Assembly (NCBI RefSeq): GCF_024298865.1
Contig: NZ_CP101161.1
Location: 393,227 to 457,226 of the forward strand
From: Halorarius halobius
Lineage (GTDB): Archaea; Halobacteriota; Halobacteria; Halobacteriales; Haloarculaceae
DNA length: 64,000 nucleotides
Reading direction: 5' to 3'
Positions 1 to 8,563 of the stretch are shown piece after piece. Numbering within the stretch: the first letter of the stretch is position 1; the number at the start of each line of letters is the position of its first letter. A program made the position numbers and the translations under genes. The notes under the pieces are model-generated. The model made no database searches. It was not told where the DNA came from and was given only the letters and a program-made list of their open reading frames with translations.

Positions 1-440
1 GTCTTGATCATCTTCGGGTCCGAGCCCGCGCCCTGCATCGGTTCGGTCATCGAGAACCCCGACCGTATCTCGCCGGCGACGAGCGGCTTCAGGTACTGCT
101 GTTTCTGCAACTCCGTGCCGTGGAGTTCCAGCAGGTGCATGTTCCCCTCGTCTGGCGCGTCGACGCGCATGGCGACCGGCCCCAGGAGGGAGCGACCCGC
201 CTCCTCGAACGCCGGCAACACGTCCCGGAACTCATAGCCCATCCCGCCCCACTCCTCGGGTATCTGCGGGCAGTAGACGTCGTACTCGCGGGCCGCTGCC
301 CGAAGTTCCTTCACGGTTCCCCGGGAGACGGCGGTGTCGCCGCGCAGTTCCCGCTCCGTCGGGAGAACCACGTCCTCCATGAGTGCTCGCGCTCGCGCCG
401 CCAGTTCCTCGGCCGCCTCGGAGTCGTCGAACGAGACCAT
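1..440 (-). CDS. Acyl-CoA dehydrogenase, N-terminal part (runs off window)
   Basis: The reading frame starts at the ATG read leftwards from 440 ([13 protein letters not shown]) and is still open at base 1, so only about 146 N-terminal residues are visible. The protein has the all-helical N-terminal domain of acyl-CoA dehydrogenases. It includes the segment [14 protein letters not shown] (where the family has PEEYGG) and ends near [13 protein letters not shown], which matches the FAD/substrate segment T-E-P-x-x-G-S-D of the family. These FAD enzymes oxidise acyl-CoA to enoyl-CoA in beta-oxidation. A thiolase gene lies 16 kb away at 17016, but no other beta-oxidation gene is adjacent. It is divergent from aIF2 gamma. 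The chain length of the substrate cannot be told from this fragment. Confidence 0.88.
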   Translation of the reverse strand, partial: MVSFDDSEAAEELAARARALMEDVVLPTERELRGDTAVSRGTVKELRAAAREYDVYCPQIPEEWGGMGYEFRDVLPAFEEAGRSLLGPVAMRVDAPDEGNMHLLELHGTELQKQQYLKPLVAGEIRSGFSMTEPMQGAGSDPKMIK

Positions 441-569
441 ACGCCGAGTCGAACGCCGGCACGAAAAGAGCCACACCCCGAATGTCAGCCGGTGGGAATC
501 GGCGGCAGACTGGACGAGCGGTTCCACCGCGGCGAGGCCCCCGGCCGAGCCTGCGGGCTTTTTTGATCC

Positions 570-622
570 AGATTTTTTGCGCGAGCGGTGCGCGAAGCGC
601 ACCCGAAGCCCAAAAAGGTGGA
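570..622. repeat. Dispersed palindromic element, copy 1 (diverged)
   Basis: A T-run followed by GC (ttttttgcgcgag) is followed by a perfect hairpin GGTGCGC-GAA-GCGCACC at 587-603, then aagccc and aaaaaggtgg. GGGCTT at 555-560 can also pair with AAGCCC at 606-611. The layout resembles the T-run/hairpin/A-run elements at 39623 and 50541. Here it sits between two divergent genes, upstream of both, so it cannot be acting simply as their terminator. Confidence 0.5.
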
Positions 623-627
623 ACGGC

Positions 628-637
628 AAATTTATAC
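628..637 (+). promoter_or_regulatory. TATA element of the aIF2 gamma operon
   Basis: The string aaatttatac lies about 35 bases before the ATG at 670 in an otherwise GC-rich context. It predicts a transcript start near 660 and a very short leader. This is the only clear archaeal promoter before the aIF2 gamma-PIN-Rpo7-Spt4-dephospho-CoA kinase run, in which gene spacing is 0-3 bases. Confidence 0.6.
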
Positions 638-669
638 CTCGCACGGGGCGAACTTCACCTAATTACTCA

Positions 670-1884
670 ATGACTGCAAACCACCGACAACCGGAGGTGA
701 ACATCGGGCTGGTCGGCCACGTCGACCACGGGAAGACGACGCTCGTGGAGGCGCTGTCGGGCGAGTGGACCGACCAGCACTCCGAGGAGATGAAGCGCGG
801 CATCTCCATCCGCCTCGGCTACGCCGATGCGACCTTCCGGAAGATTCCGGGCGTAGACGCGCCCGACTGCTACACCGTCGACGAGACGGTGGACGGCCAG
901 GAGACCGACGTGCTCCGGACCGTCTCGTTCGTCGACGCGCCGGGCCACGAGACGCTGATGGCGACGATGCTGTCCGGCGCCGCAATCATGGACGGCGCGG
1001 TGCTCGTCGTCAGCGCCAACGAGGACGTCCCACAGGCTCAGACCGAGGAGCACCTGATGGCGCTGGACATCATCGGCATCGACAACATCGTCATCGCGCA
1101 GAACAAGATAGACCTCGTCGACGCCGACCAGGCGCGGGCCAACTACGAGCAGATACAGGAGTTCGTCGAGGGCACCGTCGCGGAGGACGCGCCTATCGTT
1201 CCCATCTCCGCGGGGCAGGGCATCAACATCGACGTGCTCATCGACGCCATCGAGGCGGAGATTCCGACGCCCGAGCGCGACCCCGACGCGGACCCGCGGA
1301 TGCAGGTCGCCCGCTCGTTCGACATCAACCGCCCGGGCACGACGTTCGACAAACTGACGGGTGGCGTCATCGGCGGCTCCCTGACGGCGGGCCAGTTGCA
1401 CGTCGACGACGACATCGAGGTCCTGCCGGGCCGTGACGTCGACGGCGGCTACGAACCGGTCGAGACGACCGTGCGGTCGCTCCAGGCCGGCGGCGAGATG
1501 GTCGACGAGGTGTCGCCCGGTGGGCTCATCGGCGTCGGCACCGGGCTCGACCCGTCGCTGACGAAGGGCGACGCGCTGGCGGGACAGGTCGCCGGACCCC
1601 CGGGGACGCTCCCGCCGGTGCGGAACGCCTTCGAGATGGACGTCGACCTGCTCGACCGCGTCGTCGGCGACGTCGACGACGAGGTAGAGGACATCAACAC
1701 CGGCGAACCGCTGATGCTGACGGTGGGGACGGCCACCACCGTCGGCTCCGTCACCTCCGCGCGCGGCGACGAGTGCGAGGTGCAGTTGAAGCGCCCGGTC
1801 TGTGCGGAGGCGGGCGCGAAGATAGCCATCAACCGGCGCGTCGGGGCCCGCTGGCGGCTCATCGGCGTCGGCACGCTGAAGTAG
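670..1884 (+). CDS. eif2g: Translation initiation factor 2 subunit gamma (aIF2 gamma)
   Basis: This 404-residue GTPase binds GTP and initiator Met-tRNA as the core of the heterotrimeric aIF2. Visible motifs are G1 GHVDHGKT (residues 16-23), G3 DAPGHE (89-94) and G4 NKID (145-148), followed by two beta-barrel domains; the length is normal. The start at 670 was chosen because [15 protein letters not shown] matches the family N-terminus and a TATA element precedes it; the frame is open further upstream. The zinc-knuckle region between about residues 57 and 82 keeps only one cysteine (C67) instead of two CxxC pairs. The gene is directly followed by the PIN gene without spacing. Confidence 0.97.
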   Translation: MTANHRQPEVNIGLVGHVDHGKTTLVEALSGEWTDQHSEEMKRGISIRLGYADATFRKIPGVDAPDCYTVDETVDGQETDVLRTVSFVDAPGHETLMATMLSGAAIMDGAVLVVSANEDVPQAQTEEHLMALDIIGIDNIVIAQNKIDLVDADQARANYEQIQEFVEGTVAEDAPIVPISAGQGINIDVLIDAIEAEIPTPERDPDADPRMQVARSFDINRPGTTFDKLTGGVIGGSLTAGQLHVDDDIEVLPGRDVDGGYEPVETTVRSLQAGGEMVDEVSPGGLIGVGTGLDPSLTKGDALAGQVAGPPGTLPPVRNAFEMDVDLLDRVVGDVDDEVEDINTGEPLMLTVGTATTVGSVTSARGDECEVQLKRPVCAEAGAKIAINRRVGARWRLIGVGTLK

Positions 1885-2253
1885 ATGCGCGTCGCGGTTG
1901 ACACGAACGCACTGATGATGCCGGTCGAGAGCGGCGTTCGGCTGTTCGAGGAACTCGACCGCCTCCTCGACGACTACGAGGCGGTCGTGCCCGAGAGCGT
2001 CGTGGCCGAACTCGACCGGCTCTCCGAGGGCAACGGCGAGGAGGCGACGGCCGCCTCCGTGGGCCGTGACCTCGTCGAGCGGTGTACCGTCGTGTCGACC
2101 GACGCCGACTTCGCCGACGACGCCATCGTCGAACTGGCGGCGGACTGCGACTACGTGGTGACGAACGACCGGCCGCTCAGACGCCGTCTCCGGAAGCGAG
2201 ACGTTTCCACAATCTGTTTACGCGGCCGGTCGAAACTCGCGGTAACGAACTAA
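1885..2253 (+). CDS. PIN-domain protein (Fcf1/VapC-like nuclease fold)
   Basis: A 122-residue protein starts immediately after the aIF2 gamma stop. PIN-type acidic residues are visible: D6 in VAVDTNAL, E42 in AELDRL, D78/D79 in FADDAIVE and D95 in TNDRPL, which is consistent with a metal-dependent RNase active site. Archaeal genomes commonly carry such a PIN gene between aIF2 gamma and rpo7, where it is thought to be an Fcf1/Utp24-like or VapC9-like protein. No antitoxin is adjacent, so a housekeeping RNA-processing role is more likely than a toxin role; this is inferred from context. Confidence 0.88.
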   Translation: MRVAVDTNALMMPVESGVRLFEELDRLLDDYEAVVPESVVAELDRLSEGNGEEATAASVGRDLVERCTVVSTDADFADDAIVELAADCDYVVTNDRPLRRRLRKRDVSTICLRGRSKLAVTN

Positions 2254-2256
2254 CGC

Positions 2257-2823
2257 ATGTACAAACGGGTCAGACTCAAGGACACGGTCGAGGTGCCACC
2301 CGAGCACCTCGCGGACGTATCGCCGGAGCTGGTGAAACGGCTCCTCCAGGACAAACTCGAGGGCCGGATGGACGAGGAGGTCGGCTCCGTCGTCACCGTC
2401 ACGGACGTGCACGACATCGGCGAGGGCGCGGTCGTCCCCAACCGGCCGGGCGTCTACTACAACGCCGAGTTCGACGCTATCACGTTCGACCCCCAGATGC
2501 AGGAGGTCGTCGACGGCGAGGTCGTCGAGGTGGTCAACTTCGGCGCGTTCGTGGGCATCGGCCCCGTGGACGGACTGCTCCACGTCTCCCAGATATCCGA
2601 CGAGTACCTCGCGTTCGACGAGGAGAACCAGCAACTCGCCTCGCGGGACTCCAACCGCGTGCTGACGGTCGGGGACGCCGTCCGCGCGCGCATCGTCACC
2701 AAGAGCATCGACGAGCGGAACCCCCGCGACTCGAAGATCGGTCTGACGGCGAAGCAGGTGGGGCTCGGCAAGCACGGCTGGCTCGAAGAGGAGCGGCAGA
2801 AACGCGCCGCGTCGGGTGATTAG
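2257..2823 (+). CDS. rpo7: DNA-directed RNA polymerase subunit Rpo7 (RpoE')
   Basis: The 188-residue stalk subunit of archaeal RNA polymerase is homologous to eukaryotic Rpb7. It starts MYKRVRLKDTVEVPPEHL, has the N-terminal tip domain (to about residue 78) and then an S1 OB fold (about 80-165, VVNFGAFVGIGPVDGLLH). It pairs with Rpo4 to bind nascent RNA and help open complex formation. It lies three bases after the PIN gene and directly abuts spt4, the standard archaeal rpo7-spt4 arrangement. Confidence 0.97.
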   Translation: MYKRVRLKDTVEVPPEHLADVSPELVKRLLQDKLEGRMDEEVGSVVTVTDVHDIGEGAVVPNRPGVYYNAEFDAITFDPQMQEVVDGEVVEVVNFGAFVGIGPVDGLLHVSQISDEYLAFDEENQQLASRDSNRVLTVGDAVRARIVTKSIDERNPRDSKIGLTAKQVGLGKHGWLEEERQKRAASGD

Positions 2824-3021
2824 ATGGCGGACCGACTCGTCTGTCGCGACTGCCACCGCGTGCTCGACGTCGAGGAGGGCGAGCAGTGCCCCGTCTGCGG
2901 GTCGAACTCGCTGACCGAGGACTGGGCCGGCTACGTCGTCATCGCCCACCCCGAGCGGTCCGAAATCGCCGCCGAGATGGAGATAGACGAACCCGGCAAG
3001 TACGCGCTGAAGGTCCGGTAG
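2824..3021 (+). CDS. spt4: Transcription elongation factor Spt4 (RpoE'')
   Basis: A 65-residue zinc-ribbon protein begins at the ATG immediately after the rpo7 stop. Zinc ligands C7, C10, C22 and C25 are visible (CRDCHRVL and CPVCGS). Spt4 dimerises with Spt5 to clamp RNA polymerase for processive elongation. The length is typical of archaeal Spt4. It was once annotated as polymerase subunit E''. Confidence 0.96.
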   Translation: MADRLVCRDCHRVLDVEEGEQCPVCGSNSLTEDWAGYVVIAHPERSEIAAEMEIDEPGKYALKVR

Positions 3022-3564
3022 ATGGCCGTCGTCCTGGAGTTGCCCCGGGCGCTCCGCGCGGAGCTGAAGGAGCCGCTCGGCCCCGTCTACACCGACGCCG
3101 ACGCACTTCTGGCGGAGGCGGGCGAGCCCGTCGTCTGTGTCGGTGACGTCGTCACGTACCACCTGCTGGAGGCGGGTCGTCACCCGGACGTGGCGCTCGT
3201 CGACGGGAAGACGAAACGCGAGCAGGTCGACCAGCGCGTCCGCGACGCTATCGAGGGGTTCGACCGCCGCGTGCAGGTGGAGAACCCCGCGGGCGCGCTC
3301 ACCGCGGAACTACTGGAGACGCTCGCGGCCGCTATCGGCGCCGAGAGCGCGACGCTCGTCGAGGTAGTCGGCGAGGAGGACCTCGCGGCGCTCCCGGCGG
3401 TGCTCGCCGCGCCCGACGGCGCGAGCGTCGTCTACGGCCAGCCGGACGAGGGGATGGTGCTGGCGACCGTCGACGACGACGCGCGGCGTGCGGTCCGCGA
3501 ACTGCTCGACGCGTTCGACGGCGACCACGGGGCGGCGTACGCGGCGCTGGGCGTCGAAGCCTGA
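3022..3564 (+). CDS. GTP-dependent dephospho-CoA kinase (DUF359 family)
   Basis: The 180-residue protein matches the archaeal DUF359 family. A member from Thermococcus was shown to phosphorylate dephospho-CoA with GTP in the last step of CoA synthesis. Characteristic segments are GDVVTYHLLEAG (from residue 41), DGKTKR (from residue 61), VENPAGALT and the C-terminal VVYGQPDEGMVL. It starts directly after the spt4 stop, so it is probably translated from the same transcript, and it ends the tightly packed part of the cluster. Confidence 0.9.
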   Translation: MAVVLELPRALRAELKEPLGPVYTDADALLAEAGEPVVCVGDVVTYHLLEAGRHPDVALVDGKTKREQVDQRVRDAIEGFDRRVQVENPAGALTAELLETLAAAIGAESATLVEVVGEEDLAALPAVLAAPDGASVVYGQPDEGMVLATVDDDARRAVRELLDAFDGDHGAAYAALGVEA

Positions 3565-3663
3565 TACATCACCGTCGACCGGGACCCAGTCATCTCCGGC
3601 AGTTTATTTCGTTTCATTCCAGTGGTCGAAATAACTTAGTAGAGCGGGTCGTCACCACGTCCC

Positions 3664-5889
3664 ATGCCGGACGATACCGACCCCGACGGCTCGCGGCTCT
3701 CGCGGCGCGGGATGCTTCAGGTAGCGGTGGCGACCACGGCGAGCCTCTCGACGGCGGGGCTGGCGAGCGCCGCCGACGACGACCCGACGGGGCCGCTGGA
3801 CGAACCGCTTCCCGGACCGACCATCGCACCGATGGGGTTCGACTGCGACCCGGAGACCCACGCGTCCTACACCGAGGTGTCGCGGGAGCCGACCCACGAC
3901 TTCGGCGAGGAGACGGTGGTCGAACTCCCGAGTGCCCGCGACGGCGAGAAGATACTGCTGGGCTACATCAGGCCGGAGCCGCTGGACGACGACCAGACGG
4001 ACGGCGACTACCCGGTCATCCTGCGGGCGACGCCGTACGTCAGCGACCTGCGAAAGGCCGACTCGCTACGCGACTGCACGCGCATCGAGCGGCTGACGGA
4101 GAACTTCGTCCAGCAGGGGTACGCCGTGGCCGTCGTCTCCGTCCGCGGGACGGGCGGCTCGGGCGGCTGTATGGAGCTGTTCGGCGCCAACGAGCAGGCC
4201 GACGTCGACCAGGCGGTGACGTATCTCGGCGAACAGCCGTGGTCGAACGGCAACGTCGGCATCGTCGGCCGGTCGTACGACGGCAGCACGCCGTGGATGC
4301 CTGCCCGGGCGGGTAACCCCCACCTGAAGACGATGGTGCCGTTCTCGGGGGTGACCGACATCTTCGAGTTGATGTACAAGCGGGGTGCGCCCGAGTCGCG
4401 CGGCTACGCGGTGTTGCCCGCGCTCTACTACGTCATCTCGCTGGCCGAACACTCACCCGGGTCGGGCACCGGCCTCGAGACGTACCTCTCGCGGGCGGCC
4501 TGTCCGGACAACTACGCGCAAGGCACCGCGTGGTCGCTGTACTCGGGCGCGTCTGGCAACCGCGACCCCTCGGGCTACTGGACCGAGCGGGTGCTCAAGC
4601 CGGGCGTGGCCCGCAACTACGAGGGGAGCATCCTGCTCGTCCACGGCCTCCAGGACTGGAACGTCGACCCCTCGCAGGTGTACCCGTGGGTGAACGACCT
4701 GCAGGAGGCCGGCATCAAGACCCACGTCTACTTCGGCCAGTTCGGGCACCGCTACCCCGACGACGGCCGCGAGAAAGGGGAGGCGAACTACAACGAGCAG
4801 TGGGCCGACTACCTGCTGGCGTGGTTCGAGAGCGAACTGAACGGCGAGGAGTACGTCGGCGAGTTCCCCGAGCACGACGGCATCGACCCCGAGACGGCGT
4901 ACGACCCCGTGCCCGAGGTGTACGCCCAGCGCTCGGACGGCGACTGGTACACTGCCGAGTCGTGGCCGCCCGAAGCCGCCGAACCGCGGACGCTGTATCT
5001 CGGGTCGGACGGCGACGTGCGCCCCTCGCCGGACCCGCAGACGGGAACCGGCACCGTCTACACCGACGGCACCACCTCGCCGGCACCGGGCGCCCGCGGC
5101 TGTGTCACCGTCGAGACGGAGCCGTTCGACGCCGAGTTCCGCCTCGCTGGCGTCCCGACCGTCGAGGTGACGGCGACACCGACGAGTTCCGCGCCCCACC
5201 TCACGACGCACCTGTTCTCGGTGGCGCCCGACGGGACGGCCGAGCGTCTCGGCTGGGGGCAGGTCGACCTCCGGTTCGCCAAAGACCGGCCCCGGGGGGA
5301 GCCGGTCGTACCCGGCGAGGCCATCGACGTGCGCATCCCCATCGAACCGCTCGACGCCGTCGTCCCCGCGGGCCACCGGCTTGCGGTCGTGCTCAACCAG
5401 GGCACCGTCTCCGGGCGCGTCGAGTCCCCCACGCCGACGCCGATACAGGTACAGACGGGCGGCGACGCCGCCCTCACCGTCGAGGCGTGGGGCGACGACC
5501 TGCCGGGCGCGTCGTTCGCCGTCGCCGGGAGCCGAACCAGCGACGCCTCGGCGTTCACCGGCGGGCAGACCACCACCCAGCGGGTGACCGTCAGGGCGAC
5601 CGACCCCGTCGCAGTCCGGGACACCGTGCCCGCCGACTGGAACGTCCTCACGGCGTACAGCGACGACGTGGCCCGCGTCGAGACGGATGCCGACGCGGGC
5701 GTCACGCGGGTCGTGTTCGCCGACGACGCCGACGGCGAGACGACGTTCGAGTATCTCGCCGAAGCGCCGGAAGGCGCCGACGCGAGCGGTCTCTACACGC
5801 TCGGGCCGGTCGAGGCGGAGGTCGACGGCGAGTGGGAGACGGTCGCCGGGACGACCAGCGACGTCGTGGTCGCCGGCCCGCGGGCCTGA
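3664..5889 (+). CDS. Tat-exported CocE/NonD-type (X-Pro dipeptidyl-peptidase-like) serine hydrolase
   Basis: This 741-residue protein has a twin-arginine signal (SRRGMLQ, residues 13-19) followed by an Ala-rich hydrophobic segment ending near ASAADDD, so it should be exported folded. The alpha/beta-hydrolase domain has nucleophile S204 in GRSYDGS, with D331 (HGLQDWN) and H362 (FGHRYP) as the likely triad. A C-terminal PepX-type jelly roll (about 430-600) and an extra beta domain follow. Family members cleave X-Pro dipeptides, cocaine-like esters or amides, so the substrate is uncertain. It separates two blocks of information-processing genes and has its own 100-base upstream gap. Confidence 0.88.
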   Translation: MPDDTDPDGSRLSRRGMLQVAVATTASLSTAGLASAADDDPTGPLDEPLPGPTIAPMGFDCDPETHASYTEVSREPTHDFGEETVVELPSARDGEKILLGYIRPEPLDDDQTDGDYPVILRATPYVSDLRKADSLRDCTRIERLTENFVQQGYAVAVVSVRGTGGSGGCMELFGANEQADVDQAVTYLGEQPWSNGNVGIVGRSYDGSTPWMPARAGNPHLKTMVPFSGVTDIFELMYKRGAPESRGYAVLPALYYVISLAEHSPGSGTGLETYLSRAACPDNYAQGTAWSLYSGASGNRDPSGYWTERVLKPGVARNYEGSILLVHGLQDWNVDPSQVYPWVNDLQEAGIKTHVYFGQFGHRYPDDGREKGEANYNEQWADYLLAWFESELNGEEYVGEFPEHDGIDPETAYDPVPEVYAQRSDGDWYTAESWPPEAAEPRTLYLGSDGDVRPSPDPQTGTGTVYTDGTTSPAPGARGCVTVETEPFDAEFRLAGVPTVEVTATPTSSAPHLTTHLFSVAPDGTAERLGWGQVDLRFAKDRPRGEPVVPGEAIDVRIPIEPLDAVVPAGHRLAVVLNQGTVSGRVESPTPTPIQVQTGGDAALTVEAWGDDLPGASFAVAGSRTSDASAFTGGQTTTQRVTVRATDPVAVRDTVPADWNVLTAYSDDVARVETDADAGVTRVVFADDADGETTFEYLAEAPEGADASGLYTLGPVEAEVDGEWETVAGTTSDVVVAGPRA

Positions 5890-5952
5890 GCGGCCGTCTC
5901 CCGGACTCGAAATCCTTTTACGCGCTTCGGCGGCATTATCCGACAACGAACC

Positions 5953-6264
5953 ATGGACATCGACATCATCTCCGAACAGGAGAACCCCATGTTACACCGG
6001 ACCGACGTCCGGTTCCGCATCGTCCACGAGGAGGCGACCCCCTCGCGGCTCTCCGTCCGCGACTCGCTGGCCGCGAAACTGAACAAGGACTCCGACGAGG
6101 TCGTCGTCCACAAACTGGACACGAAGTACGGGATGCGCAAGACCATCGGCTACGCGAAGGTGTACGACAGCGCCGACCACGCCGCCGACGTCGAGCAGGA
6201 GTACATGCTCGACCGCAACAAGATCGGCGCCGACGAGGAGGGCGAGGAGGAGGCTGAAGCCTGA
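5953..6264 (+). CDS. rps24e: 30S ribosomal protein S24e
   Basis: The 103-residue protein starts [16 protein letters not shown] and contains the S24e signature [19 protein letters not shown]. Its tail (about 20 residues, [12 protein letters not shown]) is acidic. S24e is an archaeal/eukaryotic small-subunit protein. Its stop overlaps the S27ae start by one base (TGATG), which suggests translational coupling. A possible T-rich TATA (atccttttacgc) lies near 5910. Confidence 0.97.
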   Translation: MDIDIISEQENPMLHRTDVRFRIVHEEATPSRLSVRDSLAAKLNKDSDEVVVHKLDTKYGMRKTIGYAKVYDSADHAADVEQEYMLDRNKIGADEEGEEEAEA

Positions 6265-6398
6265 TGGCGCGCCACGAGTACTACAACGAGGACGGCACCA
6301 CCGACAAGCAGACGTGTCCGCGCTGTGGCGACACGTTCCTCGGCGACTACGGCGACCGGCTACACTGCGGCAAGTGTAGCTACACCGAGTTCAAGTAG
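6264..6398 (+). CDS. rps27ae: 30S ribosomal protein S27ae
   Basis: A 44-residue zinc-ribbon ribosomal protein is encoded here: [11 protein letters not shown], then CPRCGD and CGKCSY. The four cysteines (18, 21, 35, 38) bind zinc. It lacks the ubiquitin fusion seen in eukaryotes and has the normal archaeal size. Its first base is the last base of the S24e stop codon, so the two ribosomal proteins are almost certainly co-translated. Confidence 0.96.
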   Translation: MARHEYYNEDGTTDKQTCPRCGDTFLGDYGDRLHCGKCSYTEFK

Positions 6399-6464
6399 AC
6401 CCCGCCCGGGTCCGATGACCGACCGTTCTCCCGCACCGCTCACCCCCGTTCCAGCCACCGCGCC

Positions 6465-8036
6465 ATGAGCCGCGTGCTCGGCATCGAGGGGACCGCGTGG
6501 TGTGCAAGCGCCGCCCTGTACGACACCGCGACCGACGACGTCCGCATCGAGTCGGAGGCGTACCAGCCGGAGAGCGGTGGCATCCACCCGCGCGAGGCGG
6601 CCGAGCACATGCGCGAGGCGATTCCGGCGGTCGTGACCCGGGTCCGCGAGGCCGCGGACGACGAGGTCGACGCCGTCGCCTTCTCCCGTGGCCCCGGTCT
6701 CGGTCCCTGTCTGCGCATCGTCGCCACCGCCGCCCGGGCGCTCGCGGGCACGCTCGACGTGCCGCTCGTGGGCGTCAACCACATGGTCGCGCACCTCGAA
6801 ATCGGCCGCCACACCTCCGGGTTCGAGGACCCGGTGTGTCTGAACGCCAGCGGCGCGAACGCCCACCTGCTCGGCTACCGCAACGGCCGCTACCGCGTGC
6901 TCGGCGAGACGATGGACACCGGCGTCGGCAACGCCATCGACAAGTTCACCCGCCACCTCGACTGGACCCATCCCGGCGGCCCGAAGGTCGAGGAACACGC
7001 GAAACGGGGCGAGTACGTCGACCTGCCGTACGTCGTCAAGGGGATGGACTTCTCGTTTTCGGGCATCATGAGCGCCGCCAAGCAAGCGGTCGACGACGGC
7101 ACCCCGGTCGAGGACGTCTGCTTCTCGCTCCAGGAGAACGTGTTCGGGATGCTGACCGAGGTGAGCGAGCGGGCGCTGTCGGTGACCGACAGCGACCAGC
7201 TCGTCCTCGGCGGGGGCGTCGGACAGAACGCCCGCCTGCGGGAGATGCTCGCGGAGATGTGCGAGGACCGCGGTGCGGAGTTCCACGCGCCCGACCCGCG
7301 GTTCCTGCGCGACAACGCCGGGATGATAGCGGTGCTGGGCGCGACGATGTACGACGCGGGCGACACCATCGCCATCGAGGCGTCGGCCGTCGACCCGGAT
7401 TTCCGCCCGGACGAGGTGCCCGTGACGTGGCGCGAAACGGCACCCGAGCGGTCGCGGGCGGGCGACCCCGACGAGGTGCGGGGCGCGGAGGCGCTCGTGA
7501 CGCTCGGCGAGCGGGTGCGGAAACAGCGCCGGCCGAAGCGGTATCGCCACCCCGAACTCGACGAGCGCCTGCGGACGGAGCGCACCCGGAGCGAGGCCCG
7601 CGTGACGAGCGAGGCGCGCCGTGCGGGCGTCCCCACGCCCGTGGTCTACGACGTGGACGACCGCGAGGCCGAACTGACGTTCGAGCGCGTCGGGCGCGCG
7701 GACCTCAGGGAGTCGCTGGTCGAGGAGCGCGTCCGGGAGGTGGCCCGCCACCTCGCGGCCTGTCACGCCGCGGGGTTCGTCCACGGCGACCCGACGCCGC
7801 GGAACGCTCGGGTGGGGGAGGACCGCACCTACCTCATCGACTTCGGGTTGGCGTACTACACCGAAGACGTGGAGGATTACGCGATGGACCTCCACGTGTT
7901 CGCGGAGGCGCTTTCGGGCACCGCGGACGACGCCGACTCGTTGCAGACGGCGTTCGAGGAGGCCTACCGCGAGGCGGGTGACCCCACCGTCGTCGACCAG
8001 TTGCGGGAGATAGAGGGGCGCGGCCGCTACCAGTGA
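6465..8036 (+). CDS. kae1: Bifunctional tRNA threonylcarbamoyladenosine synthase Kae1 / kinase Bud32
   Basis: This is a 523-residue fusion. The N-terminal Kae1 (TsaD) domain (about 1-325) transfers the threonylcarbamoyl group to A37 of ANN-decoding tRNAs; its metal site is H106 and H110 (NHMVAH), with the ATP segment GGGVGQNARL. The C-terminal Bud32 RIO-type kinase (about 345-523) shows FVHGDPTPRNARV and YLIDFGLAY. HGDP replaces the more common HGDL, a mild change. The fusion is the arrangement usual in Halobacteria. The start at 6465 fits the Kae1 N-terminus MSRVLGIEGTAWCAS. Confidence 0.97.
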   Translation: MSRVLGIEGTAWCASAALYDTATDDVRIESEAYQPESGGIHPREAAEHMREAIPAVVTRVREAADDEVDAVAFSRGPGLGPCLRIVATAARALAGTLDVPLVGVNHMVAHLEIGRHTSGFEDPVCLNASGANAHLLGYRNGRYRVLGETMDTGVGNAIDKFTRHLDWTHPGGPKVEEHAKRGEYVDLPYVVKGMDFSFSGIMSAAKQAVDDGTPVEDVCFSLQENVFGMLTEVSERALSVTDSDQLVLGGGVGQNARLREMLAEMCEDRGAEFHAPDPRFLRDNAGMIAVLGATMYDAGDTIAIEASAVDPDFRPDEVPVTWRETAPERSRAGDPDEVRGAEALVTLGERVRKQRRPKRYRHPELDERLRTERTRSEARVTSEARRAGVPTPVVYDVDDREAELTFERVGRADLRESLVEERVREVARHLAACHAAGFVHGDPTPRNARVGEDRTYLIDFGLAYYTEDVEDYAMDLHVFAEALSGTADDADSLQTAFEEAYREAGDPTVVDQLREIEGRGRYQ

Positions 8037-8079
8037 CCCTACCGGAAACCCCTTGAGCGGGGCCGTCGTACGCCGGGAT

Positions 8080-8358
8080 ATGGCCGACAAACCACAGTCG
8101 GGTGAACTGTTCGGAATCCCGTACAACTTCGAGCGCCCGTCGCTCGGCCGGATGCTCTCCGCCTACTGGCAACCCGGCGAGGGAATGCTGGTGAAGAAGC
8201 CGTTCGGCATCGGCTACACGCTGAACCTCGCCAACTGGCGCTCGTGGGTCGTCCTCCTCGTCGCGGGCGGTCTCTACTACCAGCAGTCCCAGTCCGCCGG
8301 GGACAGCGAGGAGGAGTCCGAGGAGGAACCGGTCGAAGTGCTCGTCGACGACGACTGA
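8080..8358 (+). CDS. Small haloarchaeal protein, DUF5808-like
   Basis: The 92-residue protein contains the aromatic, Gly/Pro-rich pattern FGIPYNFERPSLGRM and KPFGIGYTLNLANW, which resembles DUF5808-type haloarchaeal proteins. One short hydrophobic stretch (WVVLLVAGGLYY) could be a membrane anchor. A very acidic tail (SEEESEEEPVEVLVDDD) follows. The function is unknown. I chose the ATG at 8080 because the upstream in-frame TTG adds only nine unsupported residues. Its TGA stop (8356-8358) is also the first codon of a 33-bp tandem repeat that runs on downstream. Confidence 0.72.
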   Translation: MADKPQSGELFGIPYNFERPSLGRMLSAYWQPGEGMLVKKPFGIGYTLNLANWRSWVVLLVAGGLYYQQSQSAGDSEEESEEEPVEVLVDDD

Positions 8359-8487
8359 GTGGTCGCCGTCGAGACATCCGGCGACGACTGAGTGGTCGCC
8401 GTCGAGACATCCGGCGACGACTGAGTGGTCGCCGTCGAGACATCCGGCGACGACCGAGTGGTCGCCGTCGAGACATCCGGCGACGAC
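8356..8487 (+). repeat. 33-bp tandem repeat, four copies, beginning at a stop codon
   Basis: Four near-identical 33-bp units occupy 8356-8388, 8389-8421, 8422-8454 and 8455-8487. Each reads (t/c)gagtggtcgccgtc followed by gagacatccggcgacgac. In the frame of the preceding gene each unit encodes VVAVETSGDD flanked by a stop (TGA) or Arg (CGA) codon. The first three units carry TGA and the fourth carries CGA, as does the codon after it (8488). A single T-to-C change at 8356 would add ten residues to the upstream protein. Confidence 0.95.
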
Positions 8488-8563
8488 CGAGCAGTTGGCG
8501 GGGCTTCCACGCCCGGCACGGCGGTTTCGACGCGCCTTTACTCCCCTCGCCGCATCCACAGGT

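Noticed and set aside
4453..5946. 497-residue open frame opposite the exported hydrolase
   Set aside because: It lies entirely opposite a gene with a signal peptide, triad and full family match, and its composition (Arg/Gly/Val-rich, basic) is the mirror of the GC-biased coding strand.
6360..8126. 588-residue minus-strand frame opposite kae1
   Set aside because: Opposite a complete Kae1-Bud32 gene with all catalytic motifs; no recognisable domain on the minus strand.
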